A stretch of DNA of 64,000 bases from Microvenator marinus (GTDB taxonomy: Bacteria; Myxococcota_A; Bradymonadia; Bradymonadales; Bradymonadaceae), in the NCBI RefSeq assembly GCF_007993755.1, contig NZ_CP042467.1:434001-498000 (forward strand), in the 5' to 3' direction. Below the pieces are notes generated by a model. That model did not search any database. It worked only from the letters and a program-made list of their open reading frames with translations, and was not told the DNA's origin. The translations under genes and the position numbers were made by a program. Positions 1 through 7,587 of this stretch are shown here, piece after piece. How positions within the stretch are numbered: the stretch's first letter is position 1; every line of letters starts with the position of its first letter.

Positions 1-3
1 CCC

Positions 4-22
4 TAGAACTAGGAAAGTTCTA
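4..22. terminator. Weak hairpin over the FHA gene stop codon
   Basis: A perfect 7-bp stem (TAGAACT / AGTTCTA, loop AGGAA) overlaps the stop codon of the minus-strand FHA gene. It is AT-rich and has no adjacent T-run, so a terminator role is a guess; it may be chance. Confidence 0.25.
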
Positions 23-805
23 CTTTTCAAGGCGGATATAGGCGCGCCCAACGATGAAACAATCACCGTCGATAAGCTCGACAGGGTCGTGGATTCTGAT
101 GAATGTGCCATAATCGCTTCGAAGGTCCTTGATGAAGTATTGGTTTCCTCGACGTTCGATCTGGGCGTGTCTCGCGCTCAGCATCGGGTCTTGGGAGATC
201 GGGTAGGATCCATGTGTTCCAATCTGCAAGGTATCTTCTACCTGCCAAACTGACGCAATATTCCCGTTCGCAAAGTATCGAATCAGACGTGCAGGCGAGC
301 CCGGCGGTTGGGCGCCAGGATTTGGCGTGGTTGCTGGACCGCTCGGAGCTGAGTCCCAAGTACTCCTGAAGACAAAACGCTGGTGACCCACAACGATCTC
401 GTCAAAATCTTCGAGGGAGAGCTCATCAGCAATTCTCAAAAAGATCCCAGAGCTCGACATATCGTCGAGCATCAACCGACCCGCACTTAGCCGTAATTGT
501 GCATGAAGCGCATTGATGAAAGGCGACTCGAGCTGCAAATCTCCGTGCAGGCTGCCGATCTGGAACGGCGAATGGTCTACATCGATCCGTAGTTCGCGAT
601 TCTCGATCGTCACCACCAATGAGCAAAGCCTCTTTCGAGTAGACTCTTGAGGGGTGACCGGTTCCATCGCGGGTGTGATCATTGGAAGCCCCTGAGACGG
701 GGTCATCCGTGCTTCGGGGATTCCAACACTCGTGAGGACGTCTTCGTCTTCGTCATCAGGAATGGCAAAAGGCACGTTTGCTGATTTATTTTCGGAATCA
801 CTCAT
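20..805 (-). CDS. Tandem FHA-domain protein
   Basis: Predicted cytoplasmic protein of 261 residues with an acidic, disordered-looking N-terminus followed by two forkhead-associated (FHA) units, about residues 65-150 and 175-261, joined by a Pro/Gly-rich linker. FHA domains bind phosphothreonine peptides. The second unit keeps the SARH motif and a DYGTF turn; the first lacks the Ser-x-x-His signature (it reads FINALH) and may not bind phosphate. I chose the ATG at 805 because the 20 codons before it (from 865) have no FHA or signal-like character and would intrude into the divergent intergenic region. The gene faces the lipoprotein/PrkA operon, so a phosphorylation link to PrkA is possible but unproven. 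Confidence 0.8.
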   Translation of the reverse strand: MSDSENKSANVPFAIPDDEDEDVLTSVGIPEARMTPSQGLPMITPAMEPVTPQESTRKRLCSLVVTIENRELRIDVDHSPFQIGSLHGDLQLESPFINALHAQLRLSAGRLMLDDMSSSGIFLRIADELSLEDFDEIVVGHQRFVFRSTWDSAPSGPATTPNPGAQPPGSPARLIRYFANGNIASVWQVEDTLQIGTHGSYPISQDPMLSARHAQIERRGNQYFIKDLRSDYGTFIRIHDPVELIDGDCFIVGRAYIRLEK

Positions 806-908
806 TGAATAACCGTGTTTTGATGGTGCGAAGTGTAGCACAAGTGTCCAAGGTGGCCAGCACACATCGCTATGCTATGTTGTGTCGATACGGCACGGAG
901 TTGAAAAA

Positions 909-1343
909 ATGCGAAGTCGAATATGTGTTCTAGTTATTGCCGCAGCGGGTCTTTTGGCATCCTGCGAAAAGGAATCAGCCCCCGCGAGAAGCGCCCAAGC
1001 AAATGACGTCCTCTATACCGTTGAGCCCATCGTGGTCAGCGGCAAGTCTGGCGAAGATGTGGAAGTCCCCGTGGTGATTCGGTCGAACCCCGGATTTAAG
1101 ATCAACAAAGACTTCCCCTGGAAAATCAAAGTTCCTTCGAGTGAAGCACTGCTCGCCGAGAGTGCCGAACTCGACGCGAGTTCCATCGAACTCGGTGAGA
1201 CCAAGGCGCGCGGCGTGGTACGCGTAAAGCCGACTGCTGGAACGCATCAGGGCAAAGTGATCGCTGATTTCTCCATTTGCAATGATGATGTCTGCAAGTT
1301 CTATAGGGACACGGAAATCGCCTACACCTTGAAAGCGGAGTGA
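909..1343 (+). CDS. Lipoprotein, DsbD-alpha-like
   Basis: A 144-residue protein with a lipoprotein signal peptide (MRSRICVLVIAAAG, lipobox LLASC), so probably membrane-anchored and facing the periplasm. The rest looks like an all-beta domain ending in CNDDVC, two Cys separated by four residues, with an upstream segment (GFKINKDFPWKIKV) that resembles the N-terminal domain of DsbD-type disulfide reductases. A thiol-disulfide role is therefore possible, but the Cys spacing differs from E. coli DsbD. The ATG at 909 is preferred over the GTG at 882 because GGAG lies 8 bases upstream and because it puts the positive n-region at the very start. The stop is 2 bases before the PrkA start, implying one operon. 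Confidence 0.75.
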   Translation: MRSRICVLVIAAAGLLASCEKESAPARSAQANDVLYTVEPIVVSGKSGEDVEVPVVIRSNPGFKINKDFPWKIKVPSSEALLAESAELDASSIELGETKARGVVRVKPTAGTHQGKVIADFSICNDDVCKFYRDTEIAYTLKAE

Positions 1344-1345
1344 GA

Positions 1346-3565
1346 ATGTCGACAAAGTTTTCTGTGGATTCAATCGCTAAAAAGATCGGCGAAGAGTTCA
1401 AACGGGATAAACCCATTCTCTCTTACTCGGGTTTTCTTGAGCTCGTGCTCGAACACCCTGAGCTACACACGCGGACCAGCGCGCAGTACACGAAGGATTG
1501 TTTCGAGTATTTTGGAACGAGCCAGATCGACGGATTTTTAGGTGAGTTTCAACGCTATAACTTGTTTGACGCGCCATTCGACGAAGGTCGCAATTCCGTC
1601 ATCGGACATCATCGAGTCCAAGAGCGCGTCTTCAATCTAGTCGAAGCTTTTGTGCGTCAGGGGCGCGTGAACAAGCTGATCGTGCTTCACGGGCCTAATG
1701 GGAGCGCAAAGTCGACCTTTGTCGACACGATCATGCGCGCGCTCGAGGCGTATTCGAAGACAGATCAGGGCGCTCTCTATCGCTTCAATTGGATCTTTCC
1801 GAACGAACGAAAGACCACGGGTGCGGCGATTGGATTCGGCGGGAGCCGCGCGGTCGACCCCGATCAGCTCGAGACCTACGCATTTCTGGAAGCTGAGCAG
1901 ATTGACGCCCGTCTAAAGGGCGAACTCAATGATCACCCGCTGCTTCTGATTCCACAGAAACAACGCGAAGAATTGCTCGCGCCGCTTATCGATTCGGGCC
2001 TAAAGGTCTCGGAGCAACTGCTTTATGGCGATCTGAGTCATTCGAGCAGACAGATATTCGACACGCTCATGGGCGCCTATCACGGAGATTTTGCGCGAGT
2101 TCTGAAGCATATTCAGGTGGAGCGCCTCTTCTTCTCGCGCCGATATCGTGTGGGGTTGGTGACTGTGGAGCCGCAGATGCGAGTCGACGCCGGACTAAGG
2201 CAAGTCACCATGGACCGAAGCGCTGCTCAACTTCCGCCGGTGCTGCAAAATTTGACGCTCCTTGAGCCGTTGGGGGACCTTCCGGACGCGAATCGCGGGA
2301 TCATTGCCTACGACGATATGTTCAAGCGCCATCCCGACCTCAACAAGTACCTCCTGGGTACTTCTGAGAAAGCGACTGTTCCGCTCGATAATCGCATCCT
2401 TCATCTCGATAGCCTGCTGATCGCTACGGCCAATGAGGACTATCTCGAGGCCTACAAACAAACGCCAGACTACGTCTCCTTCAAAGGGAGAGTGGAGCTG
2501 GTTCGGGTGCCTTATATTCTCGACTACAGGCTCGAGGCTAAGATTTATGATGAGCACCTGAAGTCTGTGCCTGATATTCGCCACGTGGCGCCACACACAA
2601 CCTATGTGGCTGCACTCTGGGCGGTATTGACGCGCCTAAAGCGCCCAAAGGCGGACTTGTACCCAAAGAGCTTGCGCGATGTGATTTCGCAGCTCTCACC
2701 GCTTGAGAAGGCCGAGCTCTACGCGCACGGAGAGGTCCCCGATTACGTAAGCCCTGAGCGGTCACGTGAGCTCTTGAGAGTGGTTCCCGAACTTCTCGAC
2801 GAAGGGGAGGGTACGGCCGACTATGAAGGCCGATACGGCGCAAGCCCTCGGGAAATGAAGATGATCATGCTCAGTGCGAGCCAAAATCCGGGGTTCTCCT
2901 ATTTATCGCCGCTTGCGGTATTTGAGGAGCTTGAAGACCTGGTCAAAGATCCGAGCGTGTTCCCGTTCCTGCAAATGAAGCCGGATGGCGATTATTTCCG
3001 TCATGATAACTTCATTCAGACCGTTCGAGAGCGATATCTGGATCTCATCGACCGCGAGATTTTGGACGCACTCGGCTTGATCGAATCCACCCAGTACGAC
3101 GAGCTCTTTGCGCGCTATGTGGATCACGTCTCGCAACGTCTCAAGGGTGAGAAAGTTCTGAACCGAAGTACCGGTCAGTACGAGGAGCCTTCCGAGAAGT
3201 TCTTGGGGGAAGTCGAAGAACTCTTCGGAATGGAAATCGAAGACGAAGAGTCCTTCCGGGAGAGCTTGATTTCGACGATCGCTGCGTACTCCATCGATAA
3301 TCCAGGCGAGAAAGTTCAACTGCCGTTGGTTTTCCCAGGGCTTTTCGCATCGATGAAAAGACACTTCTTCGAAGACAGGCAAGATACCGTCGCACGGATT
3401 TTGAAAGATATCATCAAACTGACCCACGAAGACGATAAGCTCGACGCGGCATCGGAAAAGGCGGCGCGCGAGGCGTTGGAGAGAATGTGTCAGAAATACA
3501 ATTACCGAGAAGACTCGGCGCAGGCGGCAGTAGCGTTCCTCTATTCGAGCCGTTATAAGAACTGA
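1346..3565 (+). CDS. prkA: PrkA-family serine protein kinase
   Basis: A 739-residue cytoplasmic protein of the PrkA family (AAA-like N-terminal half, kinase-like C-terminal half), known from Bacillus PrkA and E. coli YeaG. The Walker A loop GPNGSAKST is at about residues 116-124. A family-typical stretch with KYLLGTSEKATV, LLIATANEDYLEAY and VSFKGRVELVRVPY lies in the middle. It is about 100 residues longer than YeaG. The ATG at 1346 follows GGAG with 5 bases between; a GTG at 1340 is possible. The usual partners YeaH and SpoVR are not nearby; instead the gene sits between a thiol-type lipoprotein and envelope genes. Its substrate here cannot be told from sequence. Confidence 0.9.
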   Translation: MSTKFSVDSIAKKIGEEFKRDKPILSYSGFLELVLEHPELHTRTSAQYTKDCFEYFGTSQIDGFLGEFQRYNLFDAPFDEGRNSVIGHHRVQERVFNLVEAFVRQGRVNKLIVLHGPNGSAKSTFVDTIMRALEAYSKTDQGALYRFNWIFPNERKTTGAAIGFGGSRAVDPDQLETYAFLEAEQIDARLKGELNDHPLLLIPQKQREELLAPLIDSGLKVSEQLLYGDLSHSSRQIFDTLMGAYHGDFARVLKHIQVERLFFSRRYRVGLVTVEPQMRVDAGLRQVTMDRSAAQLPPVLQNLTLLEPLGDLPDANRGIIAYDDMFKRHPDLNKYLLGTSEKATVPLDNRILHLDSLLIATANEDYLEAYKQTPDYVSFKGRVELVRVPYILDYRLEAKIYDEHLKSVPDIRHVAPHTTYVAALWAVLTRLKRPKADLYPKSLRDVISQLSPLEKAELYAHGEVPDYVSPERSRELLRVVPELLDEGEGTADYEGRYGASPREMKMIMLSASQNPGFSYLSPLAVFEELEDLVKDPSVFPFLQMKPDGDYFRHDNFIQTVRERYLDLIDREILDALGLIESTQYDELFARYVDHVSQRLKGEKVLNRSTGQYEEPSEKFLGEVEELFGMEIEDEESFRESLISTIAAYSIDNPGEKVQLPLVFPGLFASMKRHFFEDRQDTVARILKDIIKLTHEDDKLDAASEKAAREALERMCQKYNYREDSAQAAVAFLYSSRYKN

Positions 3566-3590
3566 ACGTTTTGTGATTTGGAGTAAAACT

Positions 3591-4013
3591 ATGAAACACG
3601 TCCTTCTGATGTTTGCGATGGTCTTTTTAACAGGCCTGAGCGCGCCTGCGTTCGCAAACGATACTCAAGAACAGATTGCCCAATACCAGACCGTTTTGGA
3701 CAAGATTCAGGAAGATACGAGTGTTGAAGCATTTGCGGCCGATTTTGAGATGGTTCAAAAATGGCTCAAGGAAGCCGAGGTTCTAGCCGCGAACGGTGAC
3801 CGCGATGCTGCTGCGAAGCGCCTTAGGCGCGTAGATCTCGGCGTGGAATTGGTTCGAGCTTTGGCCGCCAGCGCTCAAATTCGACAAGCCGCCCAAGAGC
3901 AAGAAGAGGCCGCCCATAAGGCGCCAGAGACAATCGCAGAATTGGAAGGGGAAGTGGAAGCACTGACCAAGAAGAAGCGTGAACTTGAACAAGAACTTCA
4001 GCGATTGCGCTAA
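3591..4013 (+). CDS. Exported coiled-coil protein
   Basis: Small exported protein of 140 residues: a Sec signal peptide (MKHVLLMFAMVFLTGLSA, cleavage likely after PAFA) and then an almost wholly helical, charged body. The last 40 residues form a strong coiled coil rich in E, K and L (LEGEVEALTKKKRELEQELQ). I recognise no family. The ATG at 3591 is preceded by TTGGAGT, a good ribosome binding site; an earlier start at 3573 would put six unrelated residues before the signal peptide. The gene ends 8 bases before the OmpA-domain lipoprotein, which has its own coiled coil, so the two may interact in the periplasm. That is inference. Confidence 0.7.
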   Translation: MKHVLLMFAMVFLTGLSAPAFANDTQEQIAQYQTVLDKIQEDTSVEAFAADFEMVQKWLKEAEVLAANGDRDAAAKRLRRVDLGVELVRALAASAQIRQAAQEQEEAAHKAPETIAELEGEVEALTKKKRELEQELQRLR

Positions 4014-4021
4014 AGGAATAG

Positions 4022-5167
4022 ATGATGAAACTTCAAATATTGGCCATTAGTGCTCTGGTTGCCGTCTTTGCGTTGGCCTGTGGGCCAGGCGAAAAATCGA
4101 CAGAGTTGAAAGAACTTGAACGACTTTTGCAGGCGCCAGACGCCTCGGAAGTGCGCGACGCCCCGGGTGCAAGCAAGGCGTTCCGGGAGTCGCGGCAGTT
4201 CCGACGTTTCTCTCTTGAGGCATGGGACGAGGGCGACGAGGAGTTGTCTCGAGAATACGCGATTTTGGGCACGCTTCGATTTCGAACTGCACAGGCTATT
4301 GCTTCTCAAATGACTGAGAAAGAGCGGCTCGACGCAGCAAACGCCAAGATCGAAACCGTTAACCCTCAACTAACCGCACTTAATGCCGAAAAGATTAAGC
4401 TCACGAATGAAATCGCCAATCTCGAGCGACAGGTCGGTTATGCCAGAACGGCGAGTCAAACGCGCAGTGTGAATACCAGCGGACAGGCTTCGGTGGATAC
4501 GAGTGCAAAGCGCTCACAGATTATCGAAAAAATGCGAGAGGTTCAGACTTCACAGCGCGCATCAGAGGAAGTGGACGCTTCAACACACGCTCCTGAGAAG
4601 TACAATCGCGCGTTAAACATGGTGAAATCTACACAATCACTCCTCGATTCCGGTCAGGCAAACGACCAAATGCTCACGCAGTTGACTGAGGCTCAGAATC
4701 TCTTTGCTCAGGCCACTCAAGAGGCGCAGGCAGGATTTAAAGAGGCTCAATCAAAACTGAATCCGGATGAGCGCCGGGCGAACCTTCAAAGGGATGCCCA
4801 AGCTTCACTCGGGGCCTCGAACGTGGTTGTTGAAGGAAAGGCGACGCGCGTTGTTTTGGACAGCCTCTTTGACGCTGGAAGCGCGGAGTTAAGCACTGGC
4901 GCACTCATGAAAGTTAAGGAGCTCGCAAAGCTCGCGCAAAAGTACGACGAATTTTCGATCTTCGTTGAGGGCTACACCTCGACAACTGGCTCCGCGACTG
5001 AAAACCTTGGGCTTTCACGTAACCGGGCGAACACGGTTCGAAAGGCGCTGGCTGCCGAAGGTATCGCCGATTCTCGGATGGACGTTCGAGGGTTTGGCCA
5101 GGACCGGCCGCGCTTTGGAAATGATGTTCAGAACGAACGCGTAGAAGTGGTCCTCACACGGCAATGA
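4022..5167 (+). CDS. OmpA-domain lipoprotein with coiled coil
   Basis: A 381-residue lipoprotein (lipobox ALAC) with a long helical/coiled-coil middle (about residues 95-250) and a C-terminal OmpA-like peptidoglycan-binding domain (about 265-381). The OmpA pattern is clear: LFDAGSAEL, the LSRNRANTV helix, GFGQDRP and NERVEVVL. The usual GHTD motif reads EGYTSTTG, so the Asp that contacts diaminopimelate in A. baumannii OmpA is replaced by Ser; the partner Arg in LSRNRA is kept. Two consecutive ATG codons (4022, 4025) can start it. Its stop overlaps the pabB start (ATGA), suggesting translational coupling of an envelope protein to folate genes. Confidence 0.88.
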   Translation: MMKLQILAISALVAVFALACGPGEKSTELKELERLLQAPDASEVRDAPGASKAFRESRQFRRFSLEAWDEGDEELSREYAILGTLRFRTAQAIASQMTEKERLDAANAKIETVNPQLTALNAEKIKLTNEIANLERQVGYARTASQTRSVNTSGQASVDTSAKRSQIIEKMREVQTSQRASEEVDASTHAPEKYNRALNMVKSTQSLLDSGQANDQMLTQLTEAQNLFAQATQEAQAGFKEAQSKLNPDERRANLQRDAQASLGASNVVVEGKATRVVLDSLFDAGSAELSTGALMKVKELAKLAQKYDEFSIFVEGYTSTTGSATENLGLSRNRANTVRKALAAEGIADSRMDVRGFGQDRPRFGNDVQNERVEVVLTRQ

Positions 5168-6309
5168 TCGTCTTTTTAGACGGCGGAGCCGAATCAAACT
5201 CATATGTGTTTCAAGCGCCCGTCGCTAGCCTGGTACACGCCGCAGGCGCTTTTTGGCATGTCGAAGGCGAGACGCGAGAGCCCGTTAGCAACCCGGTAGA
5301 GTGGCTCGAGTCTCATGCCCGAACTCACATTCTTGCGGGCTATCTCGGATTCGAATTTGGGTATCTGATTCAGGGTTTGAAGGAACCTAGCTCGCTACCT
5401 CAAGACAACCTCTTGTGCGTCGGAATCTTCGAGAGATTTGAGACTAAACCAAGGGGTTTGGAAAGAGACGAGCTGGCCTTCGGATCGGTAGAAGCTCCAG
5501 AACGCGGCTCGTATTTGAAGTCCGTGGCCGCAGCACGCAGCGCAATTTATCGGGGTGACTTTTTCGAAGTGAACTTCACAGGGAGATTCAAAGGCCGCTC
5601 GTCCTCCACACTAGAGACTCTCTATTCGGTTCTAAAGGAGCGATCATCCGGTCAGTACTTTGCACTCATCAAATCCGAGGGTTTGGAGCTTGCGTGTGTG
5701 AGCCCCGAACTCTTTTTAGATATCCGTGATTCGAAGGTACTTACAAAGCCTATCAAAGGGACGCGCAGGCGCGGGCAAAACTTGGAGGAAGACGCCCAAC
5801 TCATTGAGGAATTAAGAAACTCCGAGAAGGACAGGGCGGAGAACATCATGATTGTGGACCTGATGCGAAACGACCTCACTCCGTTCTCGGTCCCAGGGAG
5901 TGTGGTGGCTTCAAGCATCTGCGATGTGGAAACCTTCGCCGGGGTGCATCATCTGGTGTCTTCGGTAGAGTCCGAACTCCTGCCCGGAATGCACCCTATG
6001 GAGCTCCTCCTCGCCGCGTTTCCCCCGGGGAGCATCACGGGTGCGCCCAAGCTCGAATCGATGTCGTGGATCGACGAACATGAGTCCTCTCCAAGAGGTC
6101 CATATACGGGGTCCGCATTCGCATCGTGGCCAGACGGACGCCTCGTCTCTAACGTACTGATCCGATGTGCATGGCGCGAACCGCAAAAGGACCAAACACT
6201 CTGGACCTACGGAGCAGGGGGGGCGGTAGTGAGTGATAGTGTACCCGATGACGAATATGCCGAGGCGCTCGTCAAAGCCAGGGTCTTCACCGGACTGGGC
6301 CATGAGTGA
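5164..6309 (+). CDS. pabB: Aminodeoxychorismate synthase component I
   Basis: Converts chorismate plus ammonia to 4-amino-4-deoxychorismate in p-aminobenzoate and folate synthesis; acts with the glutamine amidotransferase PabA. The chorismate-binding domain covers about residues 110-381. The diagnostic motif PIKGT is at 196-200 (Lys198 is the nucleophile in PabB; TrpE has PIAGT), followed by SEKDRAENIMIVDLMRNDL and FPPGSITGAPK, all typical. At 381 residues it is shorter than E. coli PabB because the N-terminal part is compact. The next two genes are pabC and pabA with overlapping ends, which strongly supports pabB over trpE. Confidence 0.93.
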   Translation: MIVFLDGGAESNSYVFQAPVASLVHAAGAFWHVEGETREPVSNPVEWLESHARTHILAGYLGFEFGYLIQGLKEPSSLPQDNLLCVGIFERFETKPRGLERDELAFGSVEAPERGSYLKSVAAARSAIYRGDFFEVNFTGRFKGRSSSTLETLYSVLKERSSGQYFALIKSEGLELACVSPELFLDIRDSKVLTKPIKGTRRRGQNLEEDAQLIEELRNSEKDRAENIMIVDLMRNDLTPFSVPGSVVASSICDVETFAGVHHLVSSVESELLPGMHPMELLLAAFPPGSITGAPKLESMSWIDEHESSPRGPYTGSAFASWPDGRLVSNVLIRCAWREPQKDQTLWTYGAGGAVVSDSVPDDEYAEALVKARVFTGLGHE

Positions 6310-6979
6310 CCTCTTGCTCGGAAACGGCCTGCTCGAAACCCTGAAGGTTCGAGGCGAGCGAGTTCTTTTCTTGGAAGCACATATCGCGCGGTTGGTACGC
6401 TCCGCTCGGTTTATGGGCATTCCTGAGCACGTTGTGAACGAAGCAATCGCTCAGATGGAGAGCCTTCAGCACACGCAGGACGGATTGTGGCGCGTCTTGC
6501 TGAGCGTGGACGGTGTACAACCACCTCAGTGGCGCGAGCTGCCCGATTTATCCAACCAAAGCTTAAAGACTTGCATGGGCACCTACGATCCCTCGAGCCG
6601 CATTCGTGAACACAAAACCAATAGTTATGCGAACAACTTCTACGCCCGTAGAATCGCGAGAGACCATGGGTTTGACGACGCGCTGATGGTGAGTGATTCG
6701 TTGCTTGTTGGAGAGGCGCCATTTGCCAATATCTTCTTTGTAGACAGATCCGGCTCGGTGTTCACTCCGCCCGCAAACGGGCTTTTACCCGGCACAAGAC
6801 GGGGACTATTGATGGCGGAGGGGGCGCTCGAACGAGAGATTAGATTCGGTGATTTCGACCAGTTCGAACACGTGTTCCTAACCTCGGCTGCGGGCATGAG
6901 GGTGGTGTCGAGCATCGATGAGACCCGTTTCAACACGGAATTGCCAAACCATATCTTGGATCAGATAAGCCCATGGTGA
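6302..6979 (+). CDS. pabC: Aminodeoxychorismate lyase
   Basis: PLP-dependent class IV aminotransferase-fold enzyme that releases pyruvate from aminodeoxychorismate to give p-aminobenzoate. The 225-residue protein has the expected fold markers: the PLP Lys in HKTNSYANN (about Lys105), the phosphate-site stretch LLVGEAPFANIFFV, and LPGTRRG near the C-terminus. It could be mistaken for a D-amino-acid aminotransferase, but the position between pabB and pabA decides. ATG 6302 is chosen because it overlaps the pabB stop by 8 bases; starts further upstream would lie deep inside pabB. Product is cytoplasmic. Confidence 0.9.
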   Translation: MSDLLLGNGLLETLKVRGERVLFLEAHIARLVRSARFMGIPEHVVNEAIAQMESLQHTQDGLWRVLLSVDGVQPPQWRELPDLSNQSLKTCMGTYDPSSRIREHKTNSYANNFYARRIARDHGFDDALMVSDSLLVGEAPFANIFFVDRSGSVFTPPANGLLPGTRRGLLMAEGALEREIRFGDFDQFEHVFLTSAAGMRVVSSIDETRFNTELPNHILDQISPW

Positions 6980-7587
6980 AGCAATTCGAATTCAGCGGAT
7001 CCAGGGGAAAAGTCGTAATCTTGGACAATCGCGATTCTTTCGTGTTCAACATCGCGCATCGGCTCAGCGAACTTGGAGTGATGAGTGAGGTGGTTCGTTC
7101 GGACGCCATTGACATTCAGACGCTCGTAGAGGCGGCTCCCAGGGCTTTGGTCATCTCGCCCGGCCCAAGAGGCCCAACGAAGGCTGGAATCTCTACAGCG
7201 TCAATTCAGGCGCTTAATGGGACCCCAATTCTTGGAATCTGTCTCGGTCACCAGTGTATTGTCGAAGCGTTTGGTGGAAGAGTTGTGGAGTCCGGAGCTC
7301 CAATGCATGGGCGGCAAAGCCCGATCGTCCACAATGAACAAGGGTTGTTCAATGCGATTCCGAATCGGGCGCTCTTTGGTCGCTACCACAGCCTGATTGC
7401 TCAAAAACCGCTGCCTGATTGCCTGGCTGAAACCGCGTGGACGGGAGACGAAAATCACTTCGTAATGGCACTCGAACACCGTGAACTTCCTGTCTACGGC
7501 GTGCAGTTTCACCCTGAGAGTGTGCTCTCGCCTTTTGGTCTTCAACTACTCAAGAACTTCATCGAGATTGTAGATAAACGAGCTTAA
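6973..7587 (+). CDS. pabA: Aminodeoxychorismate synthase glutamine amidotransferase
   Basis: Class I glutamine amidotransferase that supplies ammonia to PabB; it may also serve anthranilate synthase if no separate trpG exists. Of 204 residues, Cys90 sits in GICLGHQC, and the His-Glu pair is His180/Glu182 in QFHPESV. The loop normally written SPGPG reads SPGPRGP here, a small deviation. The start overlaps the pabC stop by 7 bases. The gene ends the plus-strand operon and its stop codon overlaps the stop codon of the convergent minus-strand AAA/TPR gene. Confidence 0.93.
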   Translation: MVKQFEFSGSRGKVVILDNRDSFVFNIAHRLSELGVMSEVVRSDAIDIQTLVEAAPRALVISPGPRGPTKAGISTASIQALNGTPILGICLGHQCIVEAFGGRVVESGAPMHGRQSPIVHNEQGLFNAIPNRALFGRYHSLIAQKPLPDCLAETAWTGDENHFVMALEHRELPVYGVQFHPESVLSPFGLQLLKNFIEIVDKRA

